Positions 25,564 through 33,852 of a stretch of DNA of 37,618 nucleotides are shown piece by piece. This DNA is from an uncultured Planctomycetaceae bacterium. Its GTDB lineage: Bacteria; Planctomycetota; Planctomycetia; Planctomycetales; Planctomycetaceae. Position 1 is the stretch's first letter. Each line of letters opens with the position of its first letter. The notes beneath the pieces were generated by a model. That model did no database searches. It saw nothing but the letters and a program-made list of their open reading frames with translations, and was not told the origin of the DNA. The position numbers were made by a program, and so were the translations under genes. The stretch spans positions 1 to 37,618 of the forward strand of contig CAJWGB010000023.1 in the NCBI GenBank assembly GCA_913031625.1, given 5' to 3'.

Positions 25564-25585
25564 AGTGGAATTCGCCAGAATTCCC
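25564..25585. repeat. GGAATTC dyad repeat, copy 1
   Basis: AGTGGAATTCGCC is followed by AGAATTCCC. Inside it GGAATTC-gcca-GAATTCC is a perfect 7-bp inverted repeat, 40 bases upstream of the ThuA-like start. The same element with one extra T recurs at 34637-34658. Confidence 0.6.
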
Positions 25586-25682
25586 ATGCTGCTGAACGGT
25601 TCGGCTTCACACCACGCAAACTATACGTGGTCCTGCGGCGGTGTCTCATGCGTTCAGTAGGGAGCGGCAGCTCATTCAGCAG

Positions 25683-26978
25683 TTATCCAGTGACCTCTGT
25701 CAGGGCTCCTGTGCTGTCCCCTAAAGACTGCCGCCGATCTCCAAACACCTGAGCGATGGAAAGCCACAGGTTTGCGACAGGGGTTCCTTCTGCATACCGC
25801 ACGTGCTGTCCCGTCTGAAGTAATCCACCTGCGGTCCCGGCAACGACCGTTGGGAGGTTCGTGTAAACATGCAGTTCGCCGCTGCTCAGTCCTGATCCGA
25901 GTGTAAACATCATGCTGTCCAGCAAAGAGCCCTGCCCTTCCGGAATCGCGTCCATCTTCTTTACCAGACTAACGTATTGCTCCACATGAAAACGATCCAG
26001 CTTTTCGAGATCACGGCGAACGTTCTCCCTCGCCTGATTGTGCGTCCATGAATGATGCTGGATTGGTTTTTCAAACCAGCCTTCGACTTTCAGGGGCGAA
26101 CTCCAACGCTCTGGTCCTGTCATGAGTGTTGCAACACGAGTCAGGTCAGTTCGCAAAGCAAGGATCATCAGGTCCCCCATCACCTGGATGAACTCGTCGC
26201 GTGTCATGGCCTGCCACGGTTTAATGGGCGCCTGGACGTTCAACTTTGATAAATCCGCCTGCCGCGCTCGTACTCGCTGGATCTGCTGCTCCACGGTTCG
26301 GACAGACTGCGTGTACTCATCCAGCTTCTGCCGATCGAGCTTTCCAAGTCGGGGACGGAGCGACCTGGCGTCGTCCATGACCACGTCCAGGATACTGCTG
26401 CTGGTCGCGTGTTCCCGAACTCGAAACAGTCGATTAAACACCTGTTTCGGGTCACGGATCGATTTGGCAACATGCCCGTGTCCGTACCATGAAATGTTGT
26501 CAAAGTAGACGGACTCACGGTTGTCTTCATAGGGGTTGCAGCTGAGCTCAAGACTGCGAAACGCTGTATGAGGGCCGGTTTGATCAGCAATGATCTGATC
26601 GACTGTTCGTTTCAGCGGATATCCGGCCGGCGAGAGTTCGTCCGGAGACGCGCTGCTGAGCCAGCAGGTACTGGCCTGAGCATGTCCATCTGTCCCTGCG
26701 ACTTTGATTCGATCCAGATTGCTCAGCACCAACAGCTTGTTTCGAACGGGCTCCAGCGGCGCCATTGTTGGGCTGAGTGTGAATTCCCTCCCGGTGTCTT
26801 TGGGATTCCACGCATTCTGAACAACACCATTCGGGATGTAAAAGAACGCAGCTCGTCGAGGAGGTTTCTGCTGGTGTTCCTCGGCCTGGCCATTCTGCAT
26901 GATGTCGAGCAGCGGCAGAGCCAAAGTGGCGCCGGCTCCGCGAAGAACCGTTCGTCGAGGAAGAAATGTGCGAGTCAT
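25683..26978 (-). CDS. DUF1552 family exported protein
   Basis: Protein of 431 residues from the ATG at 26978, which places a twin-arginine-like signal at the N-terminus (FLPRRTVLRGAGATLALPLLD). The body matches DUF1552 as known from planctomycetes: RRAAFFYIPNGVVQNAWNP, NKLLVLSNLDRIKVAGTDGH (in part), RSLELSCNP and TLGSGLSSGELHVYTNLPTV. DUF1552 genes usually sit next to a DUF1592/DUF1588/DUF1587 cytochrome-linked protein; none is present here. It follows the DUF1501 gene across a 280-base spacer containing an inverted repeat. Its function is unknown beyond export. Confidence 0.88.
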   Translation of the reverse strand: MTRTFLPRRTVLRGAGATLALPLLDIMQNGQAEEHQQKPPRRAAFFYIPNGVVQNAWNPKDTGREFTLSPTMAPLEPVRNKLLVLSNLDRIKVAGTDGHAQASTCWLSSASPDELSPAGYPLKRTVDQIIADQTGPHTAFRSLELSCNPYEDNRESVYFDNISWYGHGHVAKSIRDPKQVFNRLFRVREHATSSSILDVVMDDARSLRPRLGKLDRQKLDEYTQSVRTVEQQIQRVRARQADLSKLNVQAPIKPWQAMTRDEFIQVMGDLMILALRTDLTRVATLMTGPERWSSPLKVEGWFEKPIQHHSWTHNQARENVRRDLEKLDRFHVEQYVSLVKKMDAIPEGQGSLLDSMMFTLGSGLSSGELHVYTNLPTVVAGTAGGLLQTGQHVRYAEGTPVANLWLSIAQVFGDRRQSLGDSTGALTEVTG

Positions 26979-27085
26979 TGGCCACTTCCAGGCATGGGGC
27001 ATGAGGTCAGGTGCTTATTATCAGCTGCCAATGAGGAAAAACACAACCACGGGAGTAAGTGCCGTCTTCCAGTCTCTGTTGTCTT

Positions 27086-27137
27086 TCTCTGTGGTGAACA
27101 TCCACGTTCAGGGAATCAGGACAGTTCATCACAGAGG
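27086..27137. repeat. Inverted repeat of CACAGAGA family, copy 2
   Basis: TCTCTGTGGTGAAC (27086-27099) pairs with GTTCATCACAGAGG (27124-27137), with two imperfect positions, around a 24-base loop. It lies between the DUF1501 and DUF1552 genes, both on the minus strand, and may end or stabilise the DUF1501 transcript. It is related to copy 1 at 21066-21151. Confidence 0.7.
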
Positions 27138-27258
27138 GCACTCGGATCACTGAGAGCAGCATGAGCATCGTCCACTGCTTCCCGGGCTACAGTTATGCTG
27201 GCCATTGTGAGTCGCTACCCACCCTGTTGCCGTACAGTATCCCGGGTCGAACGAGCCT

Positions 27259-28671
27259 CTACACAATTTCGTGAATGACTTCGCCCGCGTCCAACAGGTA
27301 CTGCGGACGGCCCTGAGGATCGTCAATAGTGACCTGACGCGGATTAATGCCGAGGTGGTGGTACAGTGTTGCGAACACATCTTTGTAGTGAACCGGTCGA
27401 GTCACGGGTGACCCGGCAATGCGGTCAGTCGCGCCGATAATCTGTCCGGTCTTCAGGCCTCCTCCGGCCATCAACGCTGGTCCAACGGCTGGCCAGTGGT
27501 CTCGGCCCCCCTTGCTGTTGTTGATCCGCGGCGTGCGGCCGAATTCCCCCCATGCAATGATCATGACGTCGTCAATGAGTCCCCGCTCAGTGAGATCCTC
27601 CACAAGGACGCTCAGACCGTAGTCGACGATCGGCATCAGATTCTTCATGCGGCTGAAGTTTGCGGAATGTGTATCAAAGTCGCTGATTGAGACGCTGACG
27701 CATCGGACGCCGGCTTCCACAAGTCGTCGCGCCAGCAGAAACTTCTGCACGCTGTCCGGGCCTTCACTGGTCGTCGATCGTTGACCACGTACGGGAGCTG
27801 GCGCCGTAAACCTTCTGCGGACTTCGTCAGGCTCCTGATTCAGGTCCATGGCTTCAGCAAACCGTCCGGAGGTGAGGATGCCCACTGCCTGCTGCTGAAA
27901 GCGGTCCATTGCTTCCATCATGCCGGACGCATCTACCTGTCGTTTAATCTGATCCAGATTATGCAGCAGTGCGCGGCGGTCGCTCAGTCGACTGCCTTCA
28001 AGGGCCGGGTTCAGGGCGAGGCTCGTGGTTTGATTGGCGCCCAGTCGTTTGAGCTCGTTCTTCATGCCGGGCTCCAGCTCGCGCTGAAACATCTTTGACA
28101 TGTCGGGGCGGAACGGTGTGTAGGACGGACCCAGGAATCCTGGCCGCGCTGAGTTTCGGACCAGAGGACGTCCCTGCATCATGTCCACAAACGGCGGGGT
28201 GACGTCTTCCGGTGTGCCCAGCAGTTTGGAAACGATGCAGCCCATTGCCGGGCGACCGCCGAATGCTTCGAGGTCCTTGATGTGAAATCCTGACTGACAC
28301 TGAAACGCATCGTGTCGGCCTGTCGAGCCTACCAGACTGCGGATGAAGACAAAGTCCTTCGCCGCCGCCGCCACTCGGGGCATGAGTTCGCTGACCTGCA
28401 ACTCAGGAAGAGCCGTTGAGATGGGGAGGAACTCTCCACGCACTTCGACGGGGGCATCAGGTTTTGGGTCAATCGTATCCATCTGCGGGGGGCCCCCGTC
28501 GAGATGGATGTTGATAATTGATTTTCGCGAACTGCGAATTCCGGCAGCCTCTTCTGCTCGCAACAGGTCAATCAGTCCCAGACTTCCAAATCCTGCGGCG
28601 CCGGCCGTCACCATCGTACGACGCGTGAGGCCATCACAGTTTCGCCATGATTTCCCGAGGATGTTGAGCAT
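27259..28671 (-). CDS. DUF1501 family exported protein
   Basis: Protein of 470 residues, the usual family length, from the ATG at 28671; the frame continues 88 codons upstream with no coding character. A Tat-type signal is present (LTRRTMVTAGAAGFGSLGLI). Family segments are INIHLDGGPPQMDTIDPKPD (in part), FVFIRSLVGSTGRHDAFQCQ, GVRCVSVSISDFDTHSANFS, DVMIIAWGEFGRTPRIN and KDVFATLYHHLGINPRQVTI. DUF1501 is distantly related to alkaline-phosphatase/sulfatase folds and normally pairs with a DUF1553/DUF1549 cytochrome protein, which is absent here. It diverges from the lipoprotein gene at 28938. Confidence 0.9.
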   Translation of the reverse strand: MLNILGKSWRNCDGLTRRTMVTAGAAGFGSLGLIDLLRAEEAAGIRSSRKSIINIHLDGGPPQMDTIDPKPDAPVEVRGEFLPISTALPELQVSELMPRVAAAAKDFVFIRSLVGSTGRHDAFQCQSGFHIKDLEAFGGRPAMGCIVSKLLGTPEDVTPPFVDMMQGRPLVRNSARPGFLGPSYTPFRPDMSKMFQRELEPGMKNELKRLGANQTTSLALNPALEGSRLSDRRALLHNLDQIKRQVDASGMMEAMDRFQQQAVGILTSGRFAEAMDLNQEPDEVRRRFTAPAPVRGQRSTTSEGPDSVQKFLLARRLVEAGVRCVSVSISDFDTHSANFSRMKNLMPIVDYGLSVLVEDLTERGLIDDVMIIAWGEFGRTPRINNSKGGRDHWPAVGPALMAGGGLKTGQIIGATDRIAGSPVTRPVHYKDVFATLYHHLGINPRQVTIDDPQGRPQYLLDAGEVIHEIV

Positions 28672-28937
28672 GGCCGTCCTTTGCAGGTGGGAGTAGTCAG
28701 GGGCCGGAGAAGTGAGTGTTACAAGCGACACCCTATTTTGATCGACAACAGGCAGTTTGGACAACCGTTGAATTCCCGTTCGGCTGTTTTTGCCGGACAC
28801 ACGAAGATTCGCACAGGTCAGATTCTGACGGTCCGGCAAATCCCCGGATGCCCGGATTACCAGCAAAAACGCTGAGAGTATGATTCCTGCCCCTCCGCGT
28901 CCGTCAACGGTCTGCACCCCACCTCCCCCGGACAATC

Positions 28938-29780
28938 ATGACACGCAATGTTGCAAAACCAGAGACCTCACGGGCCATTCTTCGTCGCATTGCCCTTCTG
29001 GCATTGATTGCTGCGTGCGTGGCTGGTTGTGGAACAACAAACCAACGGAACGGTACCGAGCAGTTGTTGCTGTCTGATTCAGTTGACCGCACGGTCGATA
29101 AGCTGGACTTTGGATTACTGGCGGGCCGGAAGGTTTACCTCGATACCACCTACATCAAGCCCATCAAAGGGCTGCTGTTCGTGAATTCCGACTACATCAT
29201 CAGCTCCCTTCGTCATAAGCTCACTACTTCAGGCTGCCTGATTCGAGAGACGCGGGAAGAAGCGGATTACATTCTTGAAGCTCGCGTAGGTGCACTTGGA
29301 TCTGATTCGCTGCAGGTGACCTATGGGATACCCGCAAGCAGTACGCTCAGTCAGGCTGCCAGTCTTGTTAGCCAGACGCCCATGATTCCGGCGATTCCGG
29401 AAATGAGCGTTGGTAAACGGGATGACGTTATGTCGACGTCGAAGATCGTTGCGTTTGCGTACCACCGTGAAACGGGAACCCCAGTCTGGCAGTCCGGATC
29501 TGCGATCTCCAGGAGTGACGCCCGCGACACATGGGTCCTTGGTGCTGGTCCGCTGCAGCGTGGCAGCATTTATCGGGGGGCAAGGTTCGCGGGCCTGTCC
29601 ATTCGAACGCCACATCTCTTCGGCCGTCCGGATGACCCGGAGCACGTGAGCGGAGACGTGTCGTTTGCAGATGCTCACGAATTCGTCAGCCCTGCCCTGC
29701 TTGAGCAGCAACTGGCGGCTGAAACGGAGTCTGACTCAGCGATTGTTCCGGCGTCTCATGAAGTTCCGGCGGACGAATAA
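28938..29780 (+). CDS. DUF6655-like lipoprotein
   Basis: Protein of 280 residues with a lipoprotein signal peptide; the lipobox is VAGC with Cys31 as the lipidated residue. The mature part reads EQLLLSDSVDRTVDKLDFGL, then LAGRKVYLDTTYIKPIKGLL, VNSDYIISSLRHKLTTSGCL and DTWVLGAGPLQRGSIYRGARF. This matches my recollection of a planctomycete family called DUF6655, whose function is not known. The C-terminal ~60 residues are acidic and probably disordered. It is a single plus-strand gene between divergent DUF1501 and convergent Lgt. Confidence 0.7.
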   Translation: MTRNVAKPETSRAILRRIALLALIAACVAGCGTTNQRNGTEQLLLSDSVDRTVDKLDFGLLAGRKVYLDTTYIKPIKGLLFVNSDYIISSLRHKLTTSGCLIRETREEADYILEARVGALGSDSLQVTYGIPASSTLSQAASLVSQTPMIPAIPEMSVGKRDDVMSTSKIVAFAYHRETGTPVWQSGSAISRSDARDTWVLGAGPLQRGSIYRGARFAGLSIRTPHLFGRPDDPEHVSGDVSFADAHEFVSPALLEQQLAAETESDSAIVPASHEVPADE

Positions 29781-29934
29781 CTCATTTGTCTTTGTCCAAC
29801 CCCACGCTGCAAATTGCTGCGGCAACAAATAGATCGCATCGGGGTCCGATTCAGCCAGACGCCGGGCTAAAACTGAACTCGTGTTATTCAGTTCGCGTTC
29901 GCCTGGCGGTCAAGCAATCGGGTTCACTGACCAT

Positions 29935-31116
29935 TCAGGCGGTGGCTGGAGTCTGTTTGTTGTTGCCGTCAGATTTCTTTCTTCCCAGCCAGATCAACAT
30001 TGCGAGGCCTGAAAGCAGCATGGCCATGCTGAACAACTGAGAAAATGTAAAGCCCGTATTCAGTCGTCCTGGTTCGTCATCGCGAATTGCTTCAAGGATA
30101 AATCGGTTCACCGCGTACAGCATCCAGCCGACTGCAAACACACTTCCCTCAAACTGACGTCGGGGGAAATACCATGTCAGGAGTCCAGCGAGTAGGAACG
30201 CCAGAGCGGAACTGTAAATCTGTGACGGATGCAGTGACATTGTTGTCAGCACAGTGCCCTTCTTCTGGTCCCTGATCTCGGCTTCAGTGATCGGTTCGCC
30301 GTCTGCGCGAAGGAGTTTCGTCTCCAGCTTCTGAAGGTCTTCATCCTTTGGATTCATTGCCTGTTGTTCAGCAATCTCTCGTGAGCGAACTGCCAGTCGT
30401 TCAAACGTCAGGCTGTCGACGGGAAACTCTACGGCCCACGGCAGGCCGCAGGCAGCACCAAAACAACACCCGTAAAGGAAACATCCAATTCGTCCGAATC
30501 CCAGTCCAATGAATACGGAAGGCATCAGTACGTCAGCCAGCTGCATTGGACGGATGTTGTTCCGTCGGCAAAACAGCAACAGGCCAACGATGCCGCCAAC
30601 GATACATCCGTAAAAGACGATTCCGCCGTCCCAAAGCGCAACCGCACGCAGCAGGATCTCGCCACCTTCTGCTCCCTTGAAGACTCTGGAGCCATACTGC
30701 AACAGGTAGATGATCCGAGCCCCGATCAGACCGGGAATCAGGATCCACATCATCAGATCCCAGATGATCTCCGGATTCATGGAAACTGATTTCGCTCTGC
30801 GCGCCGTCAGCCATGTGGCAGTTGAAAAGCCGACAAAGAGCATGAATCCGTAGCCAAAGACCGGAACCCCGCTCTGCACCACCGGCAGGTTGGTTTTGGA
30901 AATCACAAAGATGGCTATCGGAATCGCCAGCCAGAAAATTCCGGAACTCACCACCTGTTTGGTGTCGCCCGTCTTCCTGTGGATAAACGCAAGGCCCACG
31001 GCCGCAGCTGCAATCCACAGGAGAATCATCCAGCCAAAGCCCAGCCAGAATTCATTCTGAACAGACTCCGCCTGCCACAGATCCTGAAAAACTATTCTCA
31101 GCAGAACTTTCTTCAT
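29935..31116 (-). CDS. lgt: Prolipoprotein diacylglyceryl transferase, variant with extra loop
   Basis: Protein of 393 residues, about 100 longer than typical Lgt. It has several membrane helices and the family landmarks GGIVFYGCIVGG (164-175), the signature GRIGCFLYGCCFG (208-220; canonical GRxGNFxNGExxG), LHPSQIYSSA (295-304) and NRFILEAIRDDEPG. Lgt transfers diacylglycerol from phosphatidylglycerol to the lipobox cysteine of prolipoproteins, the first step for proteins such as the Wza-like and DUF6655-like ones here. A charged ~60-residue insertion at about 233-293 separates the signature from HPSQIY. The two Cys residues in GCCFG replace the canonical Asn-Gly-Glu context, as in some other non-proteobacterial Lgt proteins. 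Start ATG at 31116. Confidence 0.85.
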   Translation of the reverse strand: MKKVLLRIVFQDLWQAESVQNEFWLGFGWMILLWIAAAAVGLAFIHRKTGDTKQVVSSGIFWLAIPIAIFVISKTNLPVVQSGVPVFGYGFMLFVGFSTATWLTARRAKSVSMNPEIIWDLMMWILIPGLIGARIIYLLQYGSRVFKGAEGGEILLRAVALWDGGIVFYGCIVGGIVGLLLFCRRNNIRPMQLADVLMPSVFIGLGFGRIGCFLYGCCFGAACGLPWAVEFPVDSLTFERLAVRSREIAEQQAMNPKDEDLQKLETKLLRADGEPITEAEIRDQKKGTVLTTMSLHPSQIYSSALAFLLAGLLTWYFPRRQFEGSVFAVGWMLYAVNRFILEAIRDDEPGRLNTGFTFSQLFSMAMLLSGLAMLIWLGRKKSDGNNKQTPATA

Positions 31117-31201
31117 CGCTGACTTCTGCGGACGATGGAGGCATGAATTGTTCTACCACTCAAACGAGGTTGGTAGTCACGAGCGCCGCAGAGTAGCGAT
31201 A

Positions 31202-32056
31202 TTACGGGGTTGAGGGGAACCGCAGAATGGCATTGTCGATCAGTCTCGTCTTTCCCACCCGAGCAGCGACGAGGGCGACTGCGGAATCAGTGTCTTCGCA
31301 CACGGGCTGCAGAGTACGCTCGTCTGCCACGACGGCGTACTCAAGCTCGACGCCTTCTTCATCGTGGATTCGTCGCTGCATCTCCACAGCAATCTGTGCC
31401 GGGGAGACTCCTCCTTCTGCTTGCTGGCCCGCATTTCGAAGGGCTCGGTTCAGCACGAGTGCTCGGTTCCGTTCTGTTTCCGACAGGTAGCGATTGCGAC
31501 TGCTGAGAGCGAGGCCGTCTGCTTCTCGAATAATCGGACAGGTGACGATCTTTACGCCGAAGTTCAGGTCCTTCACCATCTGACGAATGATGAGTTGCTG
31601 CTGATAGTCCTTCTGCCCAAAACAGGCGATTGTTGGCACTGTAATATTAAACAGTTTTGCCACGATCGTCGTGACGCCTTCAAAATGAGTGGGCCGGTGG
31701 GCTCCTTCAAGTCTCTGAGTCAGCTCCGTCACACGTACGAAGGTTTGAGCATCCGCACCGTACATTTCGTCAGTCTTCGGTGTGAAAACCAGATCTGCGC
31801 CGGCCTGTTCACACTGCTGCAGATCGTCCTGCAGGGTACGCGGGTACTGCTCAAAATCCTCGCCGGGCCCGAACTGGGTTGGATTCACGAATATGGTTGC
31901 GACCACCAGGGTCGACTCCTGCCGCGCGCGTTGGACGAGGCTGAGATGTCCCTGGTGGAGAGCTCCCATTGTGGGGACAACGCCGATCGTTTGACCGTTT
32001 TGTTTCTGCCGCAGCAGAAAACTCTGAACCTGCTCAGGTGAGGAAATAACCTGCAT
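31202..32056 (-). CDS. panC: Pantothenate synthetase
   Basis: Protein of 284 residues, normal family length. It joins pantoate and beta-alanine with ATP to make pantothenate, the coenzyme A precursor. The nucleotide-binding HxGH motif is in VVPTMGALHQGHLSLV (26-41). VNPTQFGPGEDFEQYPRTL, CFGQKDYQQ and GLALSSRNRYLS are the expected substrate and ATP-binding segments. It is cytoplasmic. It lies between lgt, 85 bases downstream, and the DUF1571 gene, 24 bases upstream. No panB or panD is nearby. Confidence 0.97.
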   Translation of the reverse strand: MQVISSPEQVQSFLLRQKQNGQTIGVVPTMGALHQGHLSLVQRARQESTLVVATIFVNPTQFGPGEDFEQYPRTLQDDLQQCEQAGADLVFTPKTDEMYGADAQTFVRVTELTQRLEGAHRPTHFEGVTTIVAKLFNITVPTIACFGQKDYQQQLIIRQMVKDLNFGVKIVTCPIIREADGLALSSRNRYLSETERNRALVLNRALRNAGQQAEGGVSPAQIAVEMQRRIHDEEGVELEYAVVADERTLQPVCEDTDSAVALVAARVGKTRLIDNAILRFPSTP

Positions 32057-32080
32057 TGGTTATCGATTACGAAGACGGAA

Positions 32081-32845
32081 TCAGAAGCTGTATCGCTTGT
32101 TGTTGCGATCAAAGTCGGCATCTGTCAGCCGAACGTCTGTCTTCAGATCTTTAAAGGTGTAGTCTTCAACCAAAGCTGGTTCCCTGCCCGCCTTCTTTGG
32201 AAAGGCGTAGGTCTGCACTCGAACCGGGAACCCGGTTTTTGCGTCAATCCAGAGGCGGACTTTCTGGTTCTTGAACTGCTTGTACGGCTTTGGGTGATTC
32301 GACTCGATCACCCGGCACGTCAGGTCACCCAGTTTCGCATTCTTGAAGTATTTGACCTCAGTCCCCTGGTACCGGGTCTCTTCTTCCCACGTCTTGATGA
32401 CTTCCCCGACGATGTTGGCGATGCCTGACATTGTGATGGGATAACGGTTTTCATTCATCGCTGTTGAATCGGTGGGATTCAGGGATACGGAGCCAGCAAT
32501 GCTGAGCAGTCCAGCCTCATGAGCGAGCAGTTTGCCGTCATTTTCTCCGTCCACATACAAGACTTCGCGACCATTGTGAGGCTTCTCGAAGAACAGGTAA
32601 ACACTGAATGGCTCGTGTCGAATCTTGACGCGCATCTGGTGGTTGACAGTTTTCCGTCCCACCACTTCCTTCTTGTAGAAGGTGGCCGTGTAACCCGGGA
32701 GAGCCTCTACCTTTGCGAGACATTTCTTCGCATAGGCAATTGCAGGAGTGAGTGGATGCTCTTGCTTTTCCGCTTCATCCGCGGCTGTAATCGGAGCCAG
32801 AACTGCAATCAGTGTCAGTGATGCGATTATTCCAAGACGAGACAT
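32081..32845 (-). CDS. DUF1571 family exported protein
   Basis: Protein of 254 residues from the ATG at 32845, which begins a signal peptide (MSRLGIIASLTLIAVLAPITAA). A frame 17 codons longer has no signal at its start and is rejected. The mature part fits DUF1571: KVEALPGYTATFYKKEVVGR, SVYLFFEKPHNGREVLYVDG, MSGIANIVGEVIK and KVRLWIDAKTGFPVRVQTYA. The fold is likely related to LolA/LolB-type lipoprotein-binding barrels (from general knowledge of the domain; not shown here). It precedes panC by 24 bases in the same direction. Confidence 0.8.
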   Translation of the reverse strand: MSRLGIIASLTLIAVLAPITAADEAEKQEHPLTPAIAYAKKCLAKVEALPGYTATFYKKEVVGRKTVNHQMRVKIRHEPFSVYLFFEKPHNGREVLYVDGENDGKLLAHEAGLLSIAGSVSLNPTDSTAMNENRYPITMSGIANIVGEVIKTWEEETRYQGTEVKYFKNAKLGDLTCRVIESNHPKPYKQFKNQKVRLWIDAKTGFPVRVQTYAFPKKAGREPALVEDYTFKDLKTDVRLTDADFDRNNKRYSF

Positions 32846-33231
32846 TGGGTCACCGTGCGTAAAACTCAATTCCTGATCGGGGCCGTGAGTCCCCATTCTA
32901 GAAGTTACTTTCGGCTCGTTGAGTGGTCGCTCTGTGAAATCCCGGAAATTGCTTCCGCAGCAGCCGGAAACACAGGGGAAAAGCCATCAGAGTCAACCCC
33001 TGCTGGCCCTTCCAACATGGGGATAACCTCAACATATGCGCTGATAAGCACCACAATAGAGGGGGCTGCGACCATGCTGCGTACTATATGTTTCCTGTGA
33101 TTCGGCTGTAAATGCCGCTTCAGGAATTGCGATTGTGGATTTTTGCGTGTCGCCCTAGACTTCGGCTGGATCTGCCAGAAACAGGGATTGTTTGCGGCAG
33201 GCTTTTTCCGCTGACATAAGTGGATGCAGGA
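32846..33231. other. Divergent intergenic region, nothing firm
   Basis: This 386-base spacer lies between the minus-strand DUF1571 gene and the plus-strand membrane-anchored gene. It holds only weak dyads (for example CGGAA-attgc-TTCCG at 32943-32957) and an 81-codon frame without coding character. No tRNA, repeat or clear promoter was recognised. Confidence 0.5.
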
Positions 33232-33852
33232 ATGGACTCCTCACGCGGTCGCTCACTCACAAATCTGCTGCTGATCATTATTGTGGTCGGCGTTCCAGTG
33301 CTGGCCCTCTTTCAACCACCGGAGGGAAGTGTTCTCAGCCGGCTGCTCTCTGCAGCAACGGGGGAGCAGGAATCAACTTCGGAGGAACCACAGCCCGAAG
33401 ACGATTTGAATGATCTGTTTCCGGACGATGCCCTCCCGGATGCTCCACCCGCAGAATCAATGCAGCTTAGTGAAGACGATTTGCGAGACGAACTTGAACT
33501 CGACATGCAGAAGCAGCTCGCAAACACCGCGAGCCTGTATGGCACCGAGATTCCGCCGGAAATTATGTCCGGCAGGCTTGAGGAATCGCCCGACGGCACG
33601 GCGGATTCCGAACCAGGTGTGGCAGACAGATTGAATTACCTGAAGGACATGGACAAGGACGGGTTGCTTCCAGCGAACGCCAGGTTGACTCGTACTCGCT
33701 GGTTTCCGGTAGACGGCGGCCACATTGTTTTTGCCGCCTTCTTCTCGTCCCATGGGGGAGGCCCTGTCTATCGATTTGAATCGCTCGCACGAACCCGTGC
33801 TGAAGCCGTTCAGGATGTGATTGATCAGGTACGCGACTGGCAAAAGGAATGA
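33232..33852 (+). CDS. Membrane-anchored acidic protein of unknown function
   Basis: Protein of 206 residues from the ATG at 33232; a GTG at 33220 in the same frame adds four residues, and neither start has a good ribosome site. One N-terminal membrane segment (LTNLLLIIIVVGVPVLALF) is followed by a strongly acidic, probably disordered stretch rich in Asp, Glu and Pro (about 45-90). A compact C-terminal domain then contains TRWFPVDGGHIVFAAFFSSH and ARTRAEAVQDVIDQVRDW. I recognise no family. Its stop overlaps the ScpB start (ATGA), so translation is likely coupled and the protein may act with the chromosome-segregation machinery, but that is inference. Confidence 0.65.
   Translation: MDSSRGRSLTNLLLIIIVVGVPVLALFQPPEGSVLSRLLSAATGEQESTSEEPQPEDDLNDLFPDDALPDAPPAESMQLSEDDLRDELELDMQKQLANTASLYGTEIPPEIMSGRLEESPDGTADSEPGVADRLNYLKDMDKDGLLPANARLTRTRWFPVDGGHIVFAAFFSSHGGGPVYRFESLARTRAEAVQDVIDQVRDWQKE

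Noticed and set aside
28672-28935. 88-codon N-terminal extension of the DUF1501 gene
   Set aside because: The Tat-type signal and family homology begin at the ATG at 28671; the extension overlaps the divergent promoter region.
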